A DNA stretch of 64,000 nt from Kitasatospora phosalacinea (GTDB lineage: Bacteria; Actinomycetota; Actinomycetes; Streptomycetales; Streptomycetaceae): the NCBI RefSeq assembly GCF_030268885.1, contig NZ_BSSA01000009.1, positions 186,001-250,000 on the forward strand. The letters are read 5' to 3'. Position numbers and translations under genes: made by a program. Numbering within the stretch: the stretch's first letter is position 1; every line of letters starts with the position of its first letter. Positions 8,692 through 18,050 of the stretch are shown here, piece by piece. The notes below the pieces were generated by a model. That model was given only the letters and a program-made list of their open reading frames with translations, searched no databases and had not been told where the DNA came from.

Positions 8692-10071
8692 TCAACCCAG
8701 GGCGGCCGCCTTGCGGAGCAGGACGGCGCGTTCGCGGGCGTTGCGGCACAGGCGGGCGGCGAGTTCGAGCTCGGTGCGGGCCTCGGTGGTGCGGCCCAGC
8801 CGGGTGAGGAGTTCGCCGCGGACGCCCGGCAGCAGGTGGGAGCCGGGCAGGCGGTCGGCGGCGAGCAGCTCGTCGACGATGGCCAGCGCCTCGGCCGGGC
8901 CGCTCGCCATCGCGACCGCGACCGCCCGGTTGAGCTCGACCACCGGGGACGGCGCGACCCGGCCGAGCGCCTCGTACAGCAGCACGATGCGCTCCCAGTC
9001 GGTCTCCGCCGTCGAGGGCGCCACCGCGTGGCAGGCCGCGATCGCCGCCTGCAGGCCGTACGGGCCCAGGCCGCGCCCCGCCGAGGTGGCCCGGCCCAGG
9101 GCGGCCAGGCCGCGCCGGATCGCCGAGCGGTCCCAGCGGGTGCGGTCCTGGTCCTCCAGCAGCACCGCCTCCCCGTCCGGCCCGGTACGGGCCGGGAAGC
9201 GGGCCGCGGTGAGCTCGAACAGGGCCAGCAGGCCGTGCGGTTCGGGCTCGGCGGGCAGCAGGGCGGTCAGCGTCCGGGCCAGCCGCAGCGCCTCGTGGGC
9301 GAGGTCGGGGCGCAGCAGGTCCTCGCCCGTCGTCGCCGTGGAACCCTCCGTGAACACCACGTACAGCACGCTCAGCACCGCGCCGAGCCGGGCCCGGCGC
9401 TCCTCGGCGGGCGGCAGTTCGAACGGGACGCGGGCCGCGGCGACGGTCTTCTTCGCCCGGGTGATCCGGGCCTGCACGGTCGGCACCGGCACCAGGAACG
9501 CGCGGGCGATCTCCTCGCTGGACAGGCCGCTCACCACGCGCAGCGTCAGCGCCACCCGGGCCTCGGGCGAGAGCACCGGGTGGCAGGCGGTGAACACCAG
9601 CGCCAGCACGTCGTCGTCGATCCGGTCCGGGTCCCACGGCAGCTCGTCCGGCCGGGCCGACCCGGGCGCGGCGCCCGCGTCGGCCTCGCCCTCGGCGAGC
9701 TGGTTCGCCAGCAGCGCGTAGCGCTCGTCCAGCGCCGCGCGGCGGCGGAAGGCGTCGATCGCCCGCCGTCGCGCGGTGGTCAGCAGCCAGCCCACCGGGT
9801 TCGCGGGCGGGCCCCCGCGCGACCAGGCGACCAGGGCCTCCGCGAGGGCCTCCTGAGCGACGTCCTCGGCCAGCGCGAAGTCGCCGGTGTACCGGGCCAG
9901 CGCCCCGACGATCCGCGCGGACTCGATCCGCCAGACCGCCGCGACGGCCCGCCGGGCCGGTTCGGTGACCGCCGCGCCGGTGCCGGGGCCGAGCCCGCCG
10001 GTGCTGCCGCCGGTACCGGTGCCGGTCCCCGGGTCCGTGCCCGCCGGGCCGTCGTCGTCGGTCGTGGGCAT
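8692..10071 (-). CDS. ECF42-type RNA polymerase sigma factor with C-terminal TPR-like extension
   Basis: A 459-residue extracytoplasmic-function sigma factor. Region 2 contains LAEDVAQEALAEALVAW and VGWLLTTARRRAIDAFRRR. Region 4 contains LSSEEIARAFLVPVPTVQARITRAKK. These are followed by a helical extension of about 230 residues with WDRSAIRRGLAAL, GPYGLQAAIAACHA and ELNRAVAVAMASG, the signature of the SigJ/DUF6596 group classed as ECF42. Known members are linked to DGPF/YCII proteins and lack a classical anti-sigma factor; the extension is needed for activity. Its ATG overlaps the stop of the upstream YCII gene (TGATG). An Asp/Gly/Thr-rich stretch of about 30 residues precedes region 2. Confidence 0.93.
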   Translation of the reverse strand: MPTTDDDGPAGTDPGTGTGTGGSTGGLGPGTGAAVTEPARRAVAAVWRIESARIVGALARYTGDFALAEDVAQEALAEALVAWSRGGPPANPVGWLLTTARRRAIDAFRRRAALDERYALLANQLAEGEADAGAAPGSARPDELPWDPDRIDDDVLALVFTACHPVLSPEARVALTLRVVSGLSSEEIARAFLVPVPTVQARITRAKKTVAAARVPFELPPAEERRARLGAVLSVLYVVFTEGSTATTGEDLLRPDLAHEALRLARTLTALLPAEPEPHGLLALFELTAARFPARTGPDGEAVLLEDQDRTRWDRSAIRRGLAALGRATSAGRGLGPYGLQAAIAACHAVAPSTAETDWERIVLLYEALGRVAPSPVVELNRAVAVAMASGPAEALAIVDELLAADRLPGSHLLPGVRGELLTRLGRTTEARTELELAARLCRNARERAVLLRKAAALG

Positions 10072-10490
10072 CAGAGCTGGCCGGTCCGCTCGCGCCACGC
10101 CCGCTCCTTGACGATCCACTCGTTGTCCTGCGGGAACTCGTCGATGCCGGGCACCCGCCGCACCTCGCACTTCGCACCCGGCAGCGCCGGCAGGCGCTTG
10201 GCCCACTCCACGGCCTCCTCCTTCGAGGCCACGTCGATCAGGTAGAACCCGCCGAACAGTTCCTTCGTCTCGCCGTACGGGCCGTCGGTGACCACCGGCG
10301 CCTCGCCGCCGAACTCGACCACCGCGCCCTGGGACGGGTCGTCCAGCCCCTCGGCGGCGATCAGCACGCCCGCCCGGATCAGCTCCTCGTTGAACCGGCC
10401 CACGGTTTCGAGCATCTCCTCGAAGGGCGTCTCGAACATCTTCGCCAGCGTCTCGTCCGTCGCCCGCATGACCAGCATGTACTTCGCCAT
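10071..10490 (-). CDS. YCII-related DGPF domain protein
   Basis: A 139-residue YCII-like ferredoxin-fold protein starting MAKYMLVMRATDE, with the family hallmark TDGPYGETKELFGGFYLIDV. In ECF42 loci these proteins are co-transcribed with the sigma factor and are often the main sigma target. Their biochemical role is not settled. AGGA lies seven bases before the ATG at 10490. The stop overlaps the sigma factor start. The open frame extends upstream, but those residues are not family-like. Confidence 0.92.
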   Translation of the reverse strand: MAKYMLVMRATDETLAKMFETPFEEMLETVGRFNEELIRAGVLIAAEGLDDPSQGAVVEFGGEAPVVTDGPYGETKELFGGFYLIDVASKEEAVEWAKRLPALPGAKCEVRRVPGIDEFPQDNEWIVKERAWRERTGQL

Positions 10491-10540
10491 CGTCCTGCTC
10501 CTCACTTCGGGGGGTCTGTGGCGACCCTCTCTGACCCAAG

Positions 10541-10567
10541 GTCGAACGGGTCCACCCCGGATCGACA
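10541..10567 (-). promoter_or_regulatory. Candidate ECF42-type promoter of the YCII-sigma operon
   Basis: On the minus strand TGTCGA (10567-10562) is followed after 17 bases by CGAC (10544-10541), about 50 bases before the YCII start. From memory, TGTCGA is the -35 element described for ECF42-dependent promoters, with a short CGA-type -10, so this is a good candidate for autoregulation by the sigma factor encoded in the operon. The motif is seen; its use is inferred. Confidence 0.55.
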
Positions 10568-10623
10568 CGGAGACCGAAAAACCGCCGTTCTTTTTTGTAC
10601 AGGGGTGACGCGGGGTGCCCCGG

Positions 10624-11220
10624 CTAGTGCTTCGTGACCCGCGGGGCGCCCGGGCGGCCGGTGACGGGGTCGAGGACGAAGACGGCGGTCTCCTCGTCCG
10701 AGGTCACCGTGATCCGGTCCGGGCCGGTCCACTCGGCGCTCCGGTAGTAGCCGTGCCCGGTGCCCTCCCCCCAGGTGCCGAGCTCCCAGTGGCGGGCGGA
10801 CCAGCCGGTGCCGGTCACCACCTCCACCTGGTAGAGCGGGTCGATGGAGAAGGCGACGTCGGTCACGGTCAGCGCCAGCCCCGGGCGGTCGGGGTGGGCC
10901 TTCCGGTCCACCGGCCGGCCGTCGCCGTCGAGGAGCAGGCCCAGGACGACGTACGGCGCCGAGACGACGATCAGCCCCACCAGGGCGACGGCGCAGCCGA
11001 TCTGCGAGAACCTGGTGCGGAACTCCAGCTCGACCACCAGCGAGACCACGACCAGCACCACCGCGGTGCCCAGCAGCGGCACCGGGTGGGCGAACCACCG
11101 CTCCGCCTCCACCAGCCCGCCCGAGCGGGCACCGAACGCACCCGCCAGGAGGGCCAGGGCGGCGAGCAGCGCCAACCCCCTGAGCGTCCAGGCGATCTGA
11201 CGGCGGCGGCGCAGTGCCAT
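10624..11220 (-). CDS. Hypothetical membrane protein
   Basis: Unrecognised 198-residue membrane protein. Three hydrophobic helices lie near residues 12-30, 47-63 and 75-97 (LALLAALALLAGAFG, LLGTAVVLVVVSLVVELEF, VALVGLIVVSAPYVVLGLLL). They are followed by a polar domain of about 95 residues ending in ITVTSDEETAVFVLDPVTGRPG. Because the N-terminus is basic, the C-terminal domain is predicted outside the cell. It has its own control region upstream, facing the SWIM operon end. No family is assigned. Confidence 0.7.
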   Translation of the reverse strand: MALRRRRQIAWTLRGLALLAALALLAGAFGARSGGLVEAERWFAHPVPLLGTAVVLVVVSLVVELEFRTRFSQIGCAVALVGLIVVSAPYVVLGLLLDGDGRPVDRKAHPDRPGLALTVTDVAFSIDPLYQVEVVTGTGWSARHWELGTWGEGTGHGYYRSAEWTGPDRITVTSDEETAVFVLDPVTGRPGAPRVTKH

Positions 11221-11296
11221 CCGGTCCCCTCCCGTGATTCCCGTGATCGTTCCGGCGGACTGTACTACGGGCCCGTCCGACCGCAGGGGCCGGGGC

Positions 11297-13324
11297 TCAG
11301 GGGCGCTCGGCCTCCTCCCGGTGCAGGTCGAGGGCGGTCAGCAGGTGGAACGCGGCGTCCGCCCAGCGGGACGGGGACGGGGCGGCGGCCAGGGCGTCCA
11401 GCAGGGCGGCCGCGGTGCGCAGGCCGGTGCGGCGCAGGTGTGCGGAGGCCGGGGCGAGGCGGTGGGGCAGCGCGGTGTCCAGGCCGGTGCGGGCGAGTTC
11501 GGCGAGCGCGGTGCGGGCTGCGGTCAGCGCCTCCGTCAGCGGGTCGGCGGCGACCGGCGGCAGCGCGTCGAACGGGTGCGGTTCGCCCTCCGCGGCCAGG
11601 TCCGGGTGCACCAGCCCCGCGTCGGTGCGCACCGCCAGCGGGTCCAGCAGCGGACGGCCCGCGGCCTGCCGCAGCAGCCCGCTGACGTGCGAGACCGTGC
11701 CGGACTCCAGGGCCGCCGCCAGCGCGTCGATCCGGCCCGGGCAGAGCACGTCGTGCTCGGCCGACACCAGCACCGCCGTCCCCGCGGCGTCCCGCACCGT
11801 CGCCTCCAGCCGCTGCCGGGCCGGATCGTAGCCCAGCGGACCGACCTCCGCCACGGCCAGCACGTGCGCGTTCTCCGCCTCGATCCGCGGCCGCACCAGC
11901 CGCGGCGGACGCCCGCCCAGCGCCCGCAGCCGGGCCGCCGCGTCCGACAGCAGCAGCGGTGCGGGCAGCGACGCCCAGGCGTCACCGAGCGGCGTCACGC
12001 TGGTGGACGCGATCCGGCCGCGCTCCACCGTGACGGCCCGCCCCGCACTGCGCGAGATCGACTCGCTGACCAGGTTCGACCCCGCCAGCGCCCGCACCGA
12101 GTGCCCCAGCAGCCGTCGGCCCGCCAGCTCGGCGCCCGTGCCCGCCTGGCCCTCCACCACCGTCCAGCGCTTGCGCAGCACCAGGGCGATCCCGGCGTCC
12201 GGCTGCGCCAGGTACAGCTCCGTGCAGCGCTCCGGGCCGCTCCCGCCGGCGACCCGGCAGCCCAGCGCCACCAGCCGGGTGCGGCGCAACTGCGTGACGG
12301 CGCTCTCGCCGCTGCCCAGCGCCAGCGTCCGGTCCGCCGCCCGGTGCCGGGCCAGCAGCTCCGCCAGCAACTCGGCGACCAGGTCCGGGTCGTAGCGGGT
12401 GTCCCGGGCCTCGTACGCGGCCAGCTGCGCCCGCAGCTCGGCCGCCGCGGCGGCCGGCCAGTGCGCCGAGGCGGACGCCAACGCGGCCTCGGCGCGTGCC
12501 AGTCGGGCCTGCAGGACCGGGCCGGTGCGGGCCGTCCCGGTGCGCAGCAGTTCCTCCGCGAGCGCCGCCACCGCCGCCAGCGGGTCCCCGCCCGCGGCCG
12601 TCGTCCGCCGGGACGGCCGGCCCCCGCCCACCGTGCGGGCCGCCCCCGACGGGGTGCCCTCCTCGTCCGCCGCCCGGAACGCCCAGGCCGCGAGCGTCAC
12701 CAGCTCGCCGTGCCGGGCCGAAGTCGCCCCGCTCAGCGCGAAGTTCAGGCTGTGCGGGACGGGGAAGCGGACGGTGCAGCTCGGCAGCTCCACCGAGGGC
12801 GCCGGGTGCTCGGCGTCCATCCGCTGCACCGTCGCCCGCACCCCCCGCTCCCACGCCCGCCGGGCCGCCGCCAGGGCCGGTCGGCCGAACGCCGCCAGCA
12901 GCGCCGCGTCGTCGAACTCGGCCGGGGACCAAGGGAGTTGCGCTGCCTCGGGAGACGCTTCCGGTGGGACCGCGGTGGCCTCGGTGGCCTCGGTGGGCGC
13001 GGTGGTTTCGGCGGTCTTGGCAGGTGTGGTGGGTCCGGCGGCCCGGGCCTGGGCCTGGTAGGCGAGGACCAGGCCCACCAGGTGGCGGCACACGCCCGGT
13101 GCCGGGCAGCTGCACCGGCCCGCGTCCAGCGGCACCCCGGCGGGCAGCGCCGTCCGGCTGCCGTCCGGGAACGCGGCCGACACCTCGCCGTCCGCGCCCA
13201 GCGCCACCGACGGGCCCGCGCCCGCCTCCAGTTCGCGCGCCGCCCGCTTCACCAGGCCGCGGTTGGCCAGCGCGGCCAGCGTGTCGGCGTCCAGCGCCAG
13301 CAGGTCCGCCCGGGGCGCGCTCAC
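11297..13324 (-). CDS. SWIM zinc-finger protein (YehQ-like)
   Basis: A 675-residue protein. A SWIM-type zinc-binding motif lies near the N-terminus (CSCPAPGVCRH; Cys71, Cys73, Cys79, His81), followed by a long, mostly helical region of unknown fold. SWIM motifs bind zinc and are thought to mediate nucleic-acid or protein contacts. The size and domain position match E. coli YehQ, which also follows a VWA gene. A GTG start overlaps the stop of the VWA-containing gene (GTGA), so it is the last member of a translationally coupled operon MoxR - DUF5682/VWA - SWIM. A Thr/Pro/Ala-rich stretch near residues 100-125 looks like a linker. Confidence 0.85.
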   Translation of the reverse strand: MSAPRADLLALDADTLAALANRGLVKRAARELEAGAGPSVALGADGEVSAAFPDGSRTALPAGVPLDAGRCSCPAPGVCRHLVGLVLAYQAQARAAGPTTPAKTAETTAPTEATEATAVPPEASPEAAQLPWSPAEFDDAALLAAFGRPALAAARRAWERGVRATVQRMDAEHPAPSVELPSCTVRFPVPHSLNFALSGATSARHGELVTLAAWAFRAADEEGTPSGAARTVGGGRPSRRTTAAGGDPLAAVAALAEELLRTGTARTGPVLQARLARAEAALASASAHWPAAAAAELRAQLAAYEARDTRYDPDLVAELLAELLARHRAADRTLALGSGESAVTQLRRTRLVALGCRVAGGSGPERCTELYLAQPDAGIALVLRKRWTVVEGQAGTGAELAGRRLLGHSVRALAGSNLVSESISRSAGRAVTVERGRIASTSVTPLGDAWASLPAPLLLSDAAARLRALGGRPPRLVRPRIEAENAHVLAVAEVGPLGYDPARQRLEATVRDAAGTAVLVSAEHDVLCPGRIDALAAALESGTVSHVSGLLRQAAGRPLLDPLAVRTDAGLVHPDLAAEGEPHPFDALPPVAADPLTEALTAARTALAELARTGLDTALPHRLAPASAHLRRTGLRTAAALLDALAAAPSPSRWADAAFHLLTALDLHREEAERP

Positions 13325-16300
13325 CGGCCCACCTTCTCCGCGACGAACGCGGCCAGCGCGCCCGGCGTCATCGCACCCACGTGCGCGCCCAACCCGACCA
13401 GCCGGGCCGCCAGTTCGCGGTCGTACACCGGATCGGCCTCCTCGTCCAACGCCGCCAGCCCGAGCACCGTGGTGCCCTGCTCCACCAACTTCCGCACCCC
13501 GCGCAGCAGTCGACCGGTGTCGCCGCCCTCGTAGAAGTCCGACACCAGCACCACGATGCTGCGCCGCGGGTTCTCCAGCAGCCCGGCCCCGTAGTCCACC
13601 GCCCGGGCGATGTCGGTGCCGCCGCCCAACTGCACCCGCATCAGCAGCTCCACCGGGTCCGTCACGTCCTCCGTCAGGTCCACCACCGAGGTGTCGAACG
13701 CCACCAGGTGGGTGCGCAGCCCCGGCAGGTTCCACAGGCAGGCCGCCGTCACCGCCGAGTGGATCACCGACCCGGCCATCGAGCCCGACTGGTCGACCAG
13801 CAGCACCAGTTGCCACTGCTCCAGGGTGCGCCGCGTCCGGGTGTGGAAGTACGGCCGCTCGATCAGCAGCCGCCGCTGCTCCGGCTGGTAGTGCGCCAGG
13901 TTCGCCCGCACGGTGGAACGGAAGTCGAAGTCCCGGGCCAGCGGGATGCGGCTGCGGCCCGGCGCCCGGGCGCCCGTGAACGCCCGGCGCACCTCGGGGC
14001 GCAGCCGCTCCAGCAGCTCGCGCACCACCGCCTCGACCAACCTGCGGGCCAGGGAGAGGAGTTCCGGGTTCATCAGGTGCTTGGTGCGCAGTACGGCGCG
14101 CAGCAGCGCCGGGCTCGGCTCCACCCGGGAGAGCACCTCCGGGTCGGTGACGATCTCGTCGATCCCGTACCGCTCCACCGCGTCCCGCTCCAGCCGCTCC
14201 ACGGTCTCCTTCGGGAACAGCCGGTGCACGTCCTCCAGCCAGTCCACGGGCGTCACCCGGGACGCCTCGCTGCCGCCGCTGCGCGAACCGCCGGTGCCGG
14301 GTCCGCTCCGGCGGACCCCGCGGCGGCCCGCCTCCGGGTCGCGCCCGTACAGCCACTCCAGGGCGGCGTCCTGCGCGGCCGCGAGCTCGCCGAGGCCGCC
14401 GGTGCAGCGTTCGGCGGCGGCGCCGAGGATCAGCCGCCAGCGCTCCAGGCCCTCGTCGGGGAGGGGAGCGGAGGGTGGAGCGGGGGACGGGGCGGGGACG
14501 GGGGTGCTCCCGGTGGGTTCGGGGAGGTCGGCGGGTTCGGGATCGGTCGGGGTGCCGGTCGGGGTGCCGGTCGGGGTGTCGGTCGGGGCCGGGGAGAGGC
14601 CGTAGCGGGACAGCAGGTCGGTGACGGCGAGTTCGAGGCCGGCGGCGCGGGCGAGCAGCGCCGGGTCGGCGCTGGTGCGCAGCAGGCCGCGGGCCGAACC
14701 GGTACGGCCGCGGAGGGCCAGCAGACGTTGGGCGATCCGCTCGCGTTCGCGCGGCGGGAAGTAGCCGAAGGCCTGGCGCAGCGCGGGCAGGCCGGAGAGG
14801 AACTCGGCGGTCGGCAGCCCGGTGACGATCGCGTCCAGCGCGTCGAACAGCGAGGCGTCCCCGACCGTGTCCAGGGCGGGCCCGGTCAACTGCTCGCGCG
14901 CCAGCACGAACAGCCCCGACAGCCAGTCGCCCAGGCGCTCCGGCTCGCCGGCCAGCGCCCGGGCCTGCCCGGCGACCGCCTCGGCGGGGAACGCGGCCGC
15001 CGCGGTTCCCTCCGAGGCCGCCGCGGTTCCGTCCGCGGACAGCGACCAGCGCAGCCCGAGGGCCGCGCCGCGCAGGTCCGGGGGAGCGGCCGGGTCGGCG
15101 GCGACGCGGGCGGCGGTGGCCAGCGCGGCGGAGCGCGGGAGGGTGAGGACGGGCGCGGCGTGGCGGAGGGCGTCGCGGGCCGCGGTGGCGGCGCGCAGGC
15201 GGCCGTGGTCGACGCCGGTGCCGCCGTGCAGGCCCTCGGACAGCCACAGCACCCGCTGCAGGGCGGCGTCGACCAGCCCGGCCAGCCGCGGGTCGGCGCC
15301 GACGCCGTAGATCCGGTCGTGCCGCCACAGGTCCAGGGTGGCGGCCAGCACGTCGCCCACCGCACCGAGTTCGGGCACCCGGCCGATGCGGTCGGTCAGC
15401 GTCTCCAGGAGCTCCCCGGTCAGCGCGCCGACCCCGCACAGCACGGCGTCGAACAGCAGCCCGGCCAGGGCCGTCGGGTCCGCGTCCGCGGCCCGGGCCC
15501 GTTCGGCCAGCGCCACGGCCGCCGCGTCGGACAGCTGCGCCCCGTACGCCCCGGCCTCGATCAGCGCGGCGTCGCGCCGGTGCGCCCAGCCCTGCGCGGA
15601 CGGCGCCCAGTGCTCGGTGAACACCGGGTCGCCGCCGCCGGTCGGTCCGCTCTCCCGGGCGTGTCCCGGCACGCCCAGCACCCGCAGCCGGTGCAGGAAG
15701 CGGCTGCGCCGCAGGCCCTCGGGGGTGGTCAGGTCGGCCGTCGCCGCCCTGCCCGGCTCGACGCCGCAGACGGCCTGCTCGGCCGCCACGTCGTGGACCA
15801 GCGGCGGCGCGGGGGTGTCCGGGTGCAGCCGGCCGCGGCGCTCGCCGGTGCCCGCCGCGACCAGGGCCCGCACCAGCGGGTCGGTGCCGGAGGTCGGCCG
15901 CCCGCGGAGCTGCCAGGGCAGCGGCTGGTCCAGCGCCTCGCCGACCAGCCCCGAGACCAGGCCGTCCAGCACGTCGGCCCGCGAGCGCGTCCGGTGCCCG
16001 CGCATCGCCGCCAGGCCCTCGGCGAGGGTGCGCGCCGCGATCAGGTCGGCCGTCGACACCCGCACCTTCGCCGCCCGCAGCCGCCGCACCACCTCCGCGA
16101 CCAGGCCGTCCGCCGCGCCCTGCGGGCCGCGCTCCCACAGCAGTTGGTAGTAGCCGGGGGAGGGCATGCCGGACTGGTAGCCGCCGAACGCGTCCAACTG
16201 CCGGAAGGAGTACGGCACCAGGTGGCTCCCGCCGACCGCGCCCTCCGGGGGCCGCGGCACCTCGGGCCACTCGGGTCCGGCCGCCCCCGAGGCGGCCAGG

Positions 16301-16956
16301 GCGCGCAGCGCGGGCGTGTGGAAGCCGCCGGTGACCACCAGCACCGGCCCGTCGCCGCGGGCCAGCGCGGCCCGCACCCAGCGCGCCATGTACGCCTCGC
16401 GGGCCGCGTCGCCCTCGTCCGCGGCCGCGTCGCCGCGGACCAACGCGAAGTAGGCGTCCAGCCGTTCGGCCAGCCCGTCCGGCTCCGGGAGCTCGAACAG
16501 GCCGTCCCACAGGGTGTCCGGGGAGTCCGTCCCGAAGGCCCGGCACAGCCGCTCGGTGGCCTCCGCGTACCGGGCCTCCGCGTCCGCGAACCGGTTCGCC
16601 AGCGGGCGCACCCGGTCGGTGAACGCCGGGTGCCAGGCCGGGAGGTCGACGAAGCGCACCTGCGCGCCCGCCGCCCGGCCCTCGGTCAGCGCCACCCACT
16701 CCGGCGAGTACGCGCACAGCGGCGCCCAGGACGTCGCCGTCCGCTCCTCGTCCCGGTAGTGGCTGAACACCGCGACCGGCAGCTCGTGGCCCAGCAGCAG
16801 CTCGTCCAGCCGCGGGTTGAGGTCCGCCGGGCCCTCGATCAGCACGTGCGCGGGCCGCAACTCCCGTACGGTGCGCGCCACCAGGGACGCGCAGGCGGGC
16901 GAGTGGTGCCGCACGCCCAGGAACACCGCCTCCGGGCGCCGGGTGCCGCCTGCCAT
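13321..16956 (-). CDS. DUF5682-VWA fusion protein (YehM-YehP-like)
   Basis: One uninterrupted frame of 1,211 residues. Residues 1 to about 785 are a DUF5682 (YehM-like) domain, beginning EAVFLGVRHHSPAC and HVLIEGPADLN, which looks like the TraB/EreA type of fold (inference). A Pro/Thr/Gly linker (about 787-830) includes repeated GTPT units. Residues 830-1211 match a YehP-like VWA protein in size, with the metal-binding MIDAS DQSGS (1055-1059) and GGGTD (Thr1114). In E. coli these are two genes. I see no ATG or GTG in the linker codons, so a separately translated VWA product is unlikely. Start and stop overlap the MoxR and SWIM genes. Confidence 0.88.
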   Translation of the reverse strand: MAGGTRRPEAVFLGVRHHSPACASLVARTVRELRPAHVLIEGPADLNPRLDELLLGHELPVAVFSHYRDEERTATSWAPLCAYSPEWVALTEGRAAGAQVRFVDLPAWHPAFTDRVRPLANRFADAEARYAEATERLCRAFGTDSPDTLWDGLFELPEPDGLAERLDAYFALVRGDAAADEGDAAREAYMARWVRAALARGDGPVLVVTGGFHTPALRALAASGAAGPEWPEVPRPPEGAVGGSHLVPYSFRQLDAFGGYQSGMPSPGYYQLLWERGPQGAADGLVAEVVRRLRAAKVRVSTADLIAARTLAEGLAAMRGHRTRSRADVLDGLVSGLVGEALDQPLPWQLRGRPTSGTDPLVRALVAAGTGERRGRLHPDTPAPPLVHDVAAEQAVCGVEPGRAATADLTTPEGLRRSRFLHRLRVLGVPGHARESGPTGGGDPVFTEHWAPSAQGWAHRRDAALIEAGAYGAQLSDAAAVALAERARAADADPTALAGLLFDAVLCGVGALTGELLETLTDRIGRVPELGAVGDVLAATLDLWRHDRIYGVGADPRLAGLVDAALQRVLWLSEGLHGGTGVDHGRLRAATAARDALRHAAPVLTLPRSAALATAARVAADPAAPPDLRGAALGLRWSLSADGTAAASEGTAAAAFPAEAVAGQARALAGEPERLGDWLSGLFVLAREQLTGPALDTVGDASLFDALDAIVTGLPTAEFLSGLPALRQAFGYFPPRERERIAQRLLALRGRTGSARGLLRTSADPALLARAAGLELAVTDLLSRYGLSPAPTDTPTGTPTGTPTDPEPADLPEPTGSTPVPAPSPAPPSAPLPDEGLERWRLILGAAAERCTGGLGELAAAQDAALEWLYGRDPEAGRRGVRRSGPGTGGSRSGGSEASRVTPVDWLEDVHRLFPKETVERLERDAVERYGIDEIVTDPEVLSRVEPSPALLRAVLRTKHLMNPELLSLARRLVEAVVRELLERLRPEVRRAFTGARAPGRSRIPLARDFDFRSTVRANLAHYQPEQRRLLIERPYFHTRTRRTLEQWQLVLLVDQSGSMAGSVIHSAVTAACLWNLPGLRTHLVAFDTSVVDLTEDVTDPVELLMRVQLGGGTDIARAVDYGAGLLENPRRSIVVLVSDFYEGGDTGRLLRGVRKLVEQGTTVLGLAALDEEADPVYDRELAARLVGLGAHVGAMTPGALAAFVAEKVGR

Positions 16957-18050
16957 CAGTCGGCCAGCAGGTGGCGGGCGTCGTACAGTTCGCGCCAGCG
17001 GCCGCCCTTGCGGCGCTCCGCCTGCTGCTCCAGGAAGCGCCGCAGCCGGGCCAGGTCGTCCGGGCTGTCCTTGGCCGCCGTACCGGCCAGGCAGGTCACC
17101 AGGTCGGCGGCGCTGCCCGGCTCCTGGCGCAGGAACCAGCCGCGCACCCCCACCGCGTGCGCCACCGACACCGCCTCGGCGGTGCTCAGCACCGCCGAGG
17201 AGCCCTTCCCGCCGGTCGCGTCCGGCGAGCGCAGCTCGCGGAACGTCGCCACCAGCACCTCCAGCAGGTCCCGGTCCGGGGCGGGCTCGACGCCGGAACG
17301 GCGCAGCAGCGCCGCCGACTCGGCCTCCACCAGGGCGACCTCGGTGTCGAAGTCGGCGATCGGGAACACCGTCTCGAAGTTGAAGCGGCGCTTCAGCGCG
17401 GCGCTCATCTCGTTGACGCCGCGGTCGCGGGTGTTCGCGGTGGCGATCACGTTGAACCCGGCGCTCGCGAACACCATGCCGTCCGGGCCCTCCAACTCCG
17501 GCACCGCCAGGACCCGTTCGGACAGCAGCGAGAGCAAGCAGTCCTGCACTTCCAGCGGGCAGCGGGTGATCTCCTCGAACCGGACGACCTTCCCCTGCGC
17601 CATGCCCTTCAGCATCGGCGCGGGCACCAGCGAACGCGTCGACGGGCCCTCCGACACCAGCAGCGCGTAGTTCCAGCCGTACTTGATCTGGTCCTCGGTG
17701 GTCGCCGCCCCGCCCTGCACCGTCAGCGTGGACGTCCCGCTCACCGCCGCCGCGATCAGCTCCGACAGCAGCGACTTCGCCGTCCCCGGCTCGCCCACCA
17801 GCATCAGCCCGCGGTCGGTCGCCAGCGTCACCAGCGCCCGCTCCACCAGCGCCGCGTTCCCGACGAACTTCCGGCTGATCCCGGCCCGCTCGTCCCCCAC
17901 CACGAAACTGCGCGCCGCCCGCAGGCTCAACTCCCAACCCGGCGGCCGCGGATCGCCGTCCCGCTCGCGCAGCACCGCCAACTCCTCCGCGAAGCGCACC
18001 TCGGCGGGCGGCCGCTGCAGGTCGGAACGGTCGGCGGTCGGAACGGGCAT
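16956..18050 (-). CDS. MoxR-type AAA+ ATPase (YehL subfamily-like)
   Basis: A 364-residue AAA+ ATPase. Walker A is GEPGTAKS (86-93), the Walker B region is KVVRFEEITRCPLEV, and the sensor-1 region is VIATANTRDRGVNEM, followed by the arginine-rich ALKRRFNFE. The order and the MoxR-like insert fit the YehL subfamily, whose E. coli member sits beside yehM, yehP and yehQ. MoxR ATPases usually work with a VWA partner to remodel or metal-load client proteins; the VWA here is encoded by the next gene, whose ATG overlaps this stop (TGATG). It is probably the first gene of the operon and is divergent from the SMI1-like gene. Confidence 0.92.
   Translation of the reverse strand: MPVPTADRSDLQRPPAEVRFAEELAVLRERDGDPRPPGWELSLRAARSFVVGDERAGISRKFVGNAALVERALVTLATDRGLMLVGEPGTAKSLLSELIAAAVSGTSTLTVQGGAATTEDQIKYGWNYALLVSEGPSTRSLVPAPMLKGMAQGKVVRFEEITRCPLEVQDCLLSLLSERVLAVPELEGPDGMVFASAGFNVIATANTRDRGVNEMSAALKRRFNFETVFPIADFDTEVALVEAESAALLRRSGVEPAPDRDLLEVLVATFRELRSPDATGGKGSSAVLSTAEAVSVAHAVGVRGWFLRQEPGSAADLVTCLAGTAAKDSPDDLARLRRFLEQQAERRKGGRWRELYDARHLLAD

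Noticed and set aside
13321..14600. Separate VWA gene starting inside the long DUF5682 frame
   Set aside because: No ATG or GTG codon in the linker and no ribosome binding site there; a fused product is the simpler reading.
12496..17670. Very long plus-strand open frame (over 1,700 codons) opposite the MoxR/VWA/SWIM operon
   Set aside because: Composition is Arg/Pro/Gly/Gln-rich with no domains. It is the antisense shadow of high-GC genes that have clear Walker A, MIDAS and SWIM motifs.
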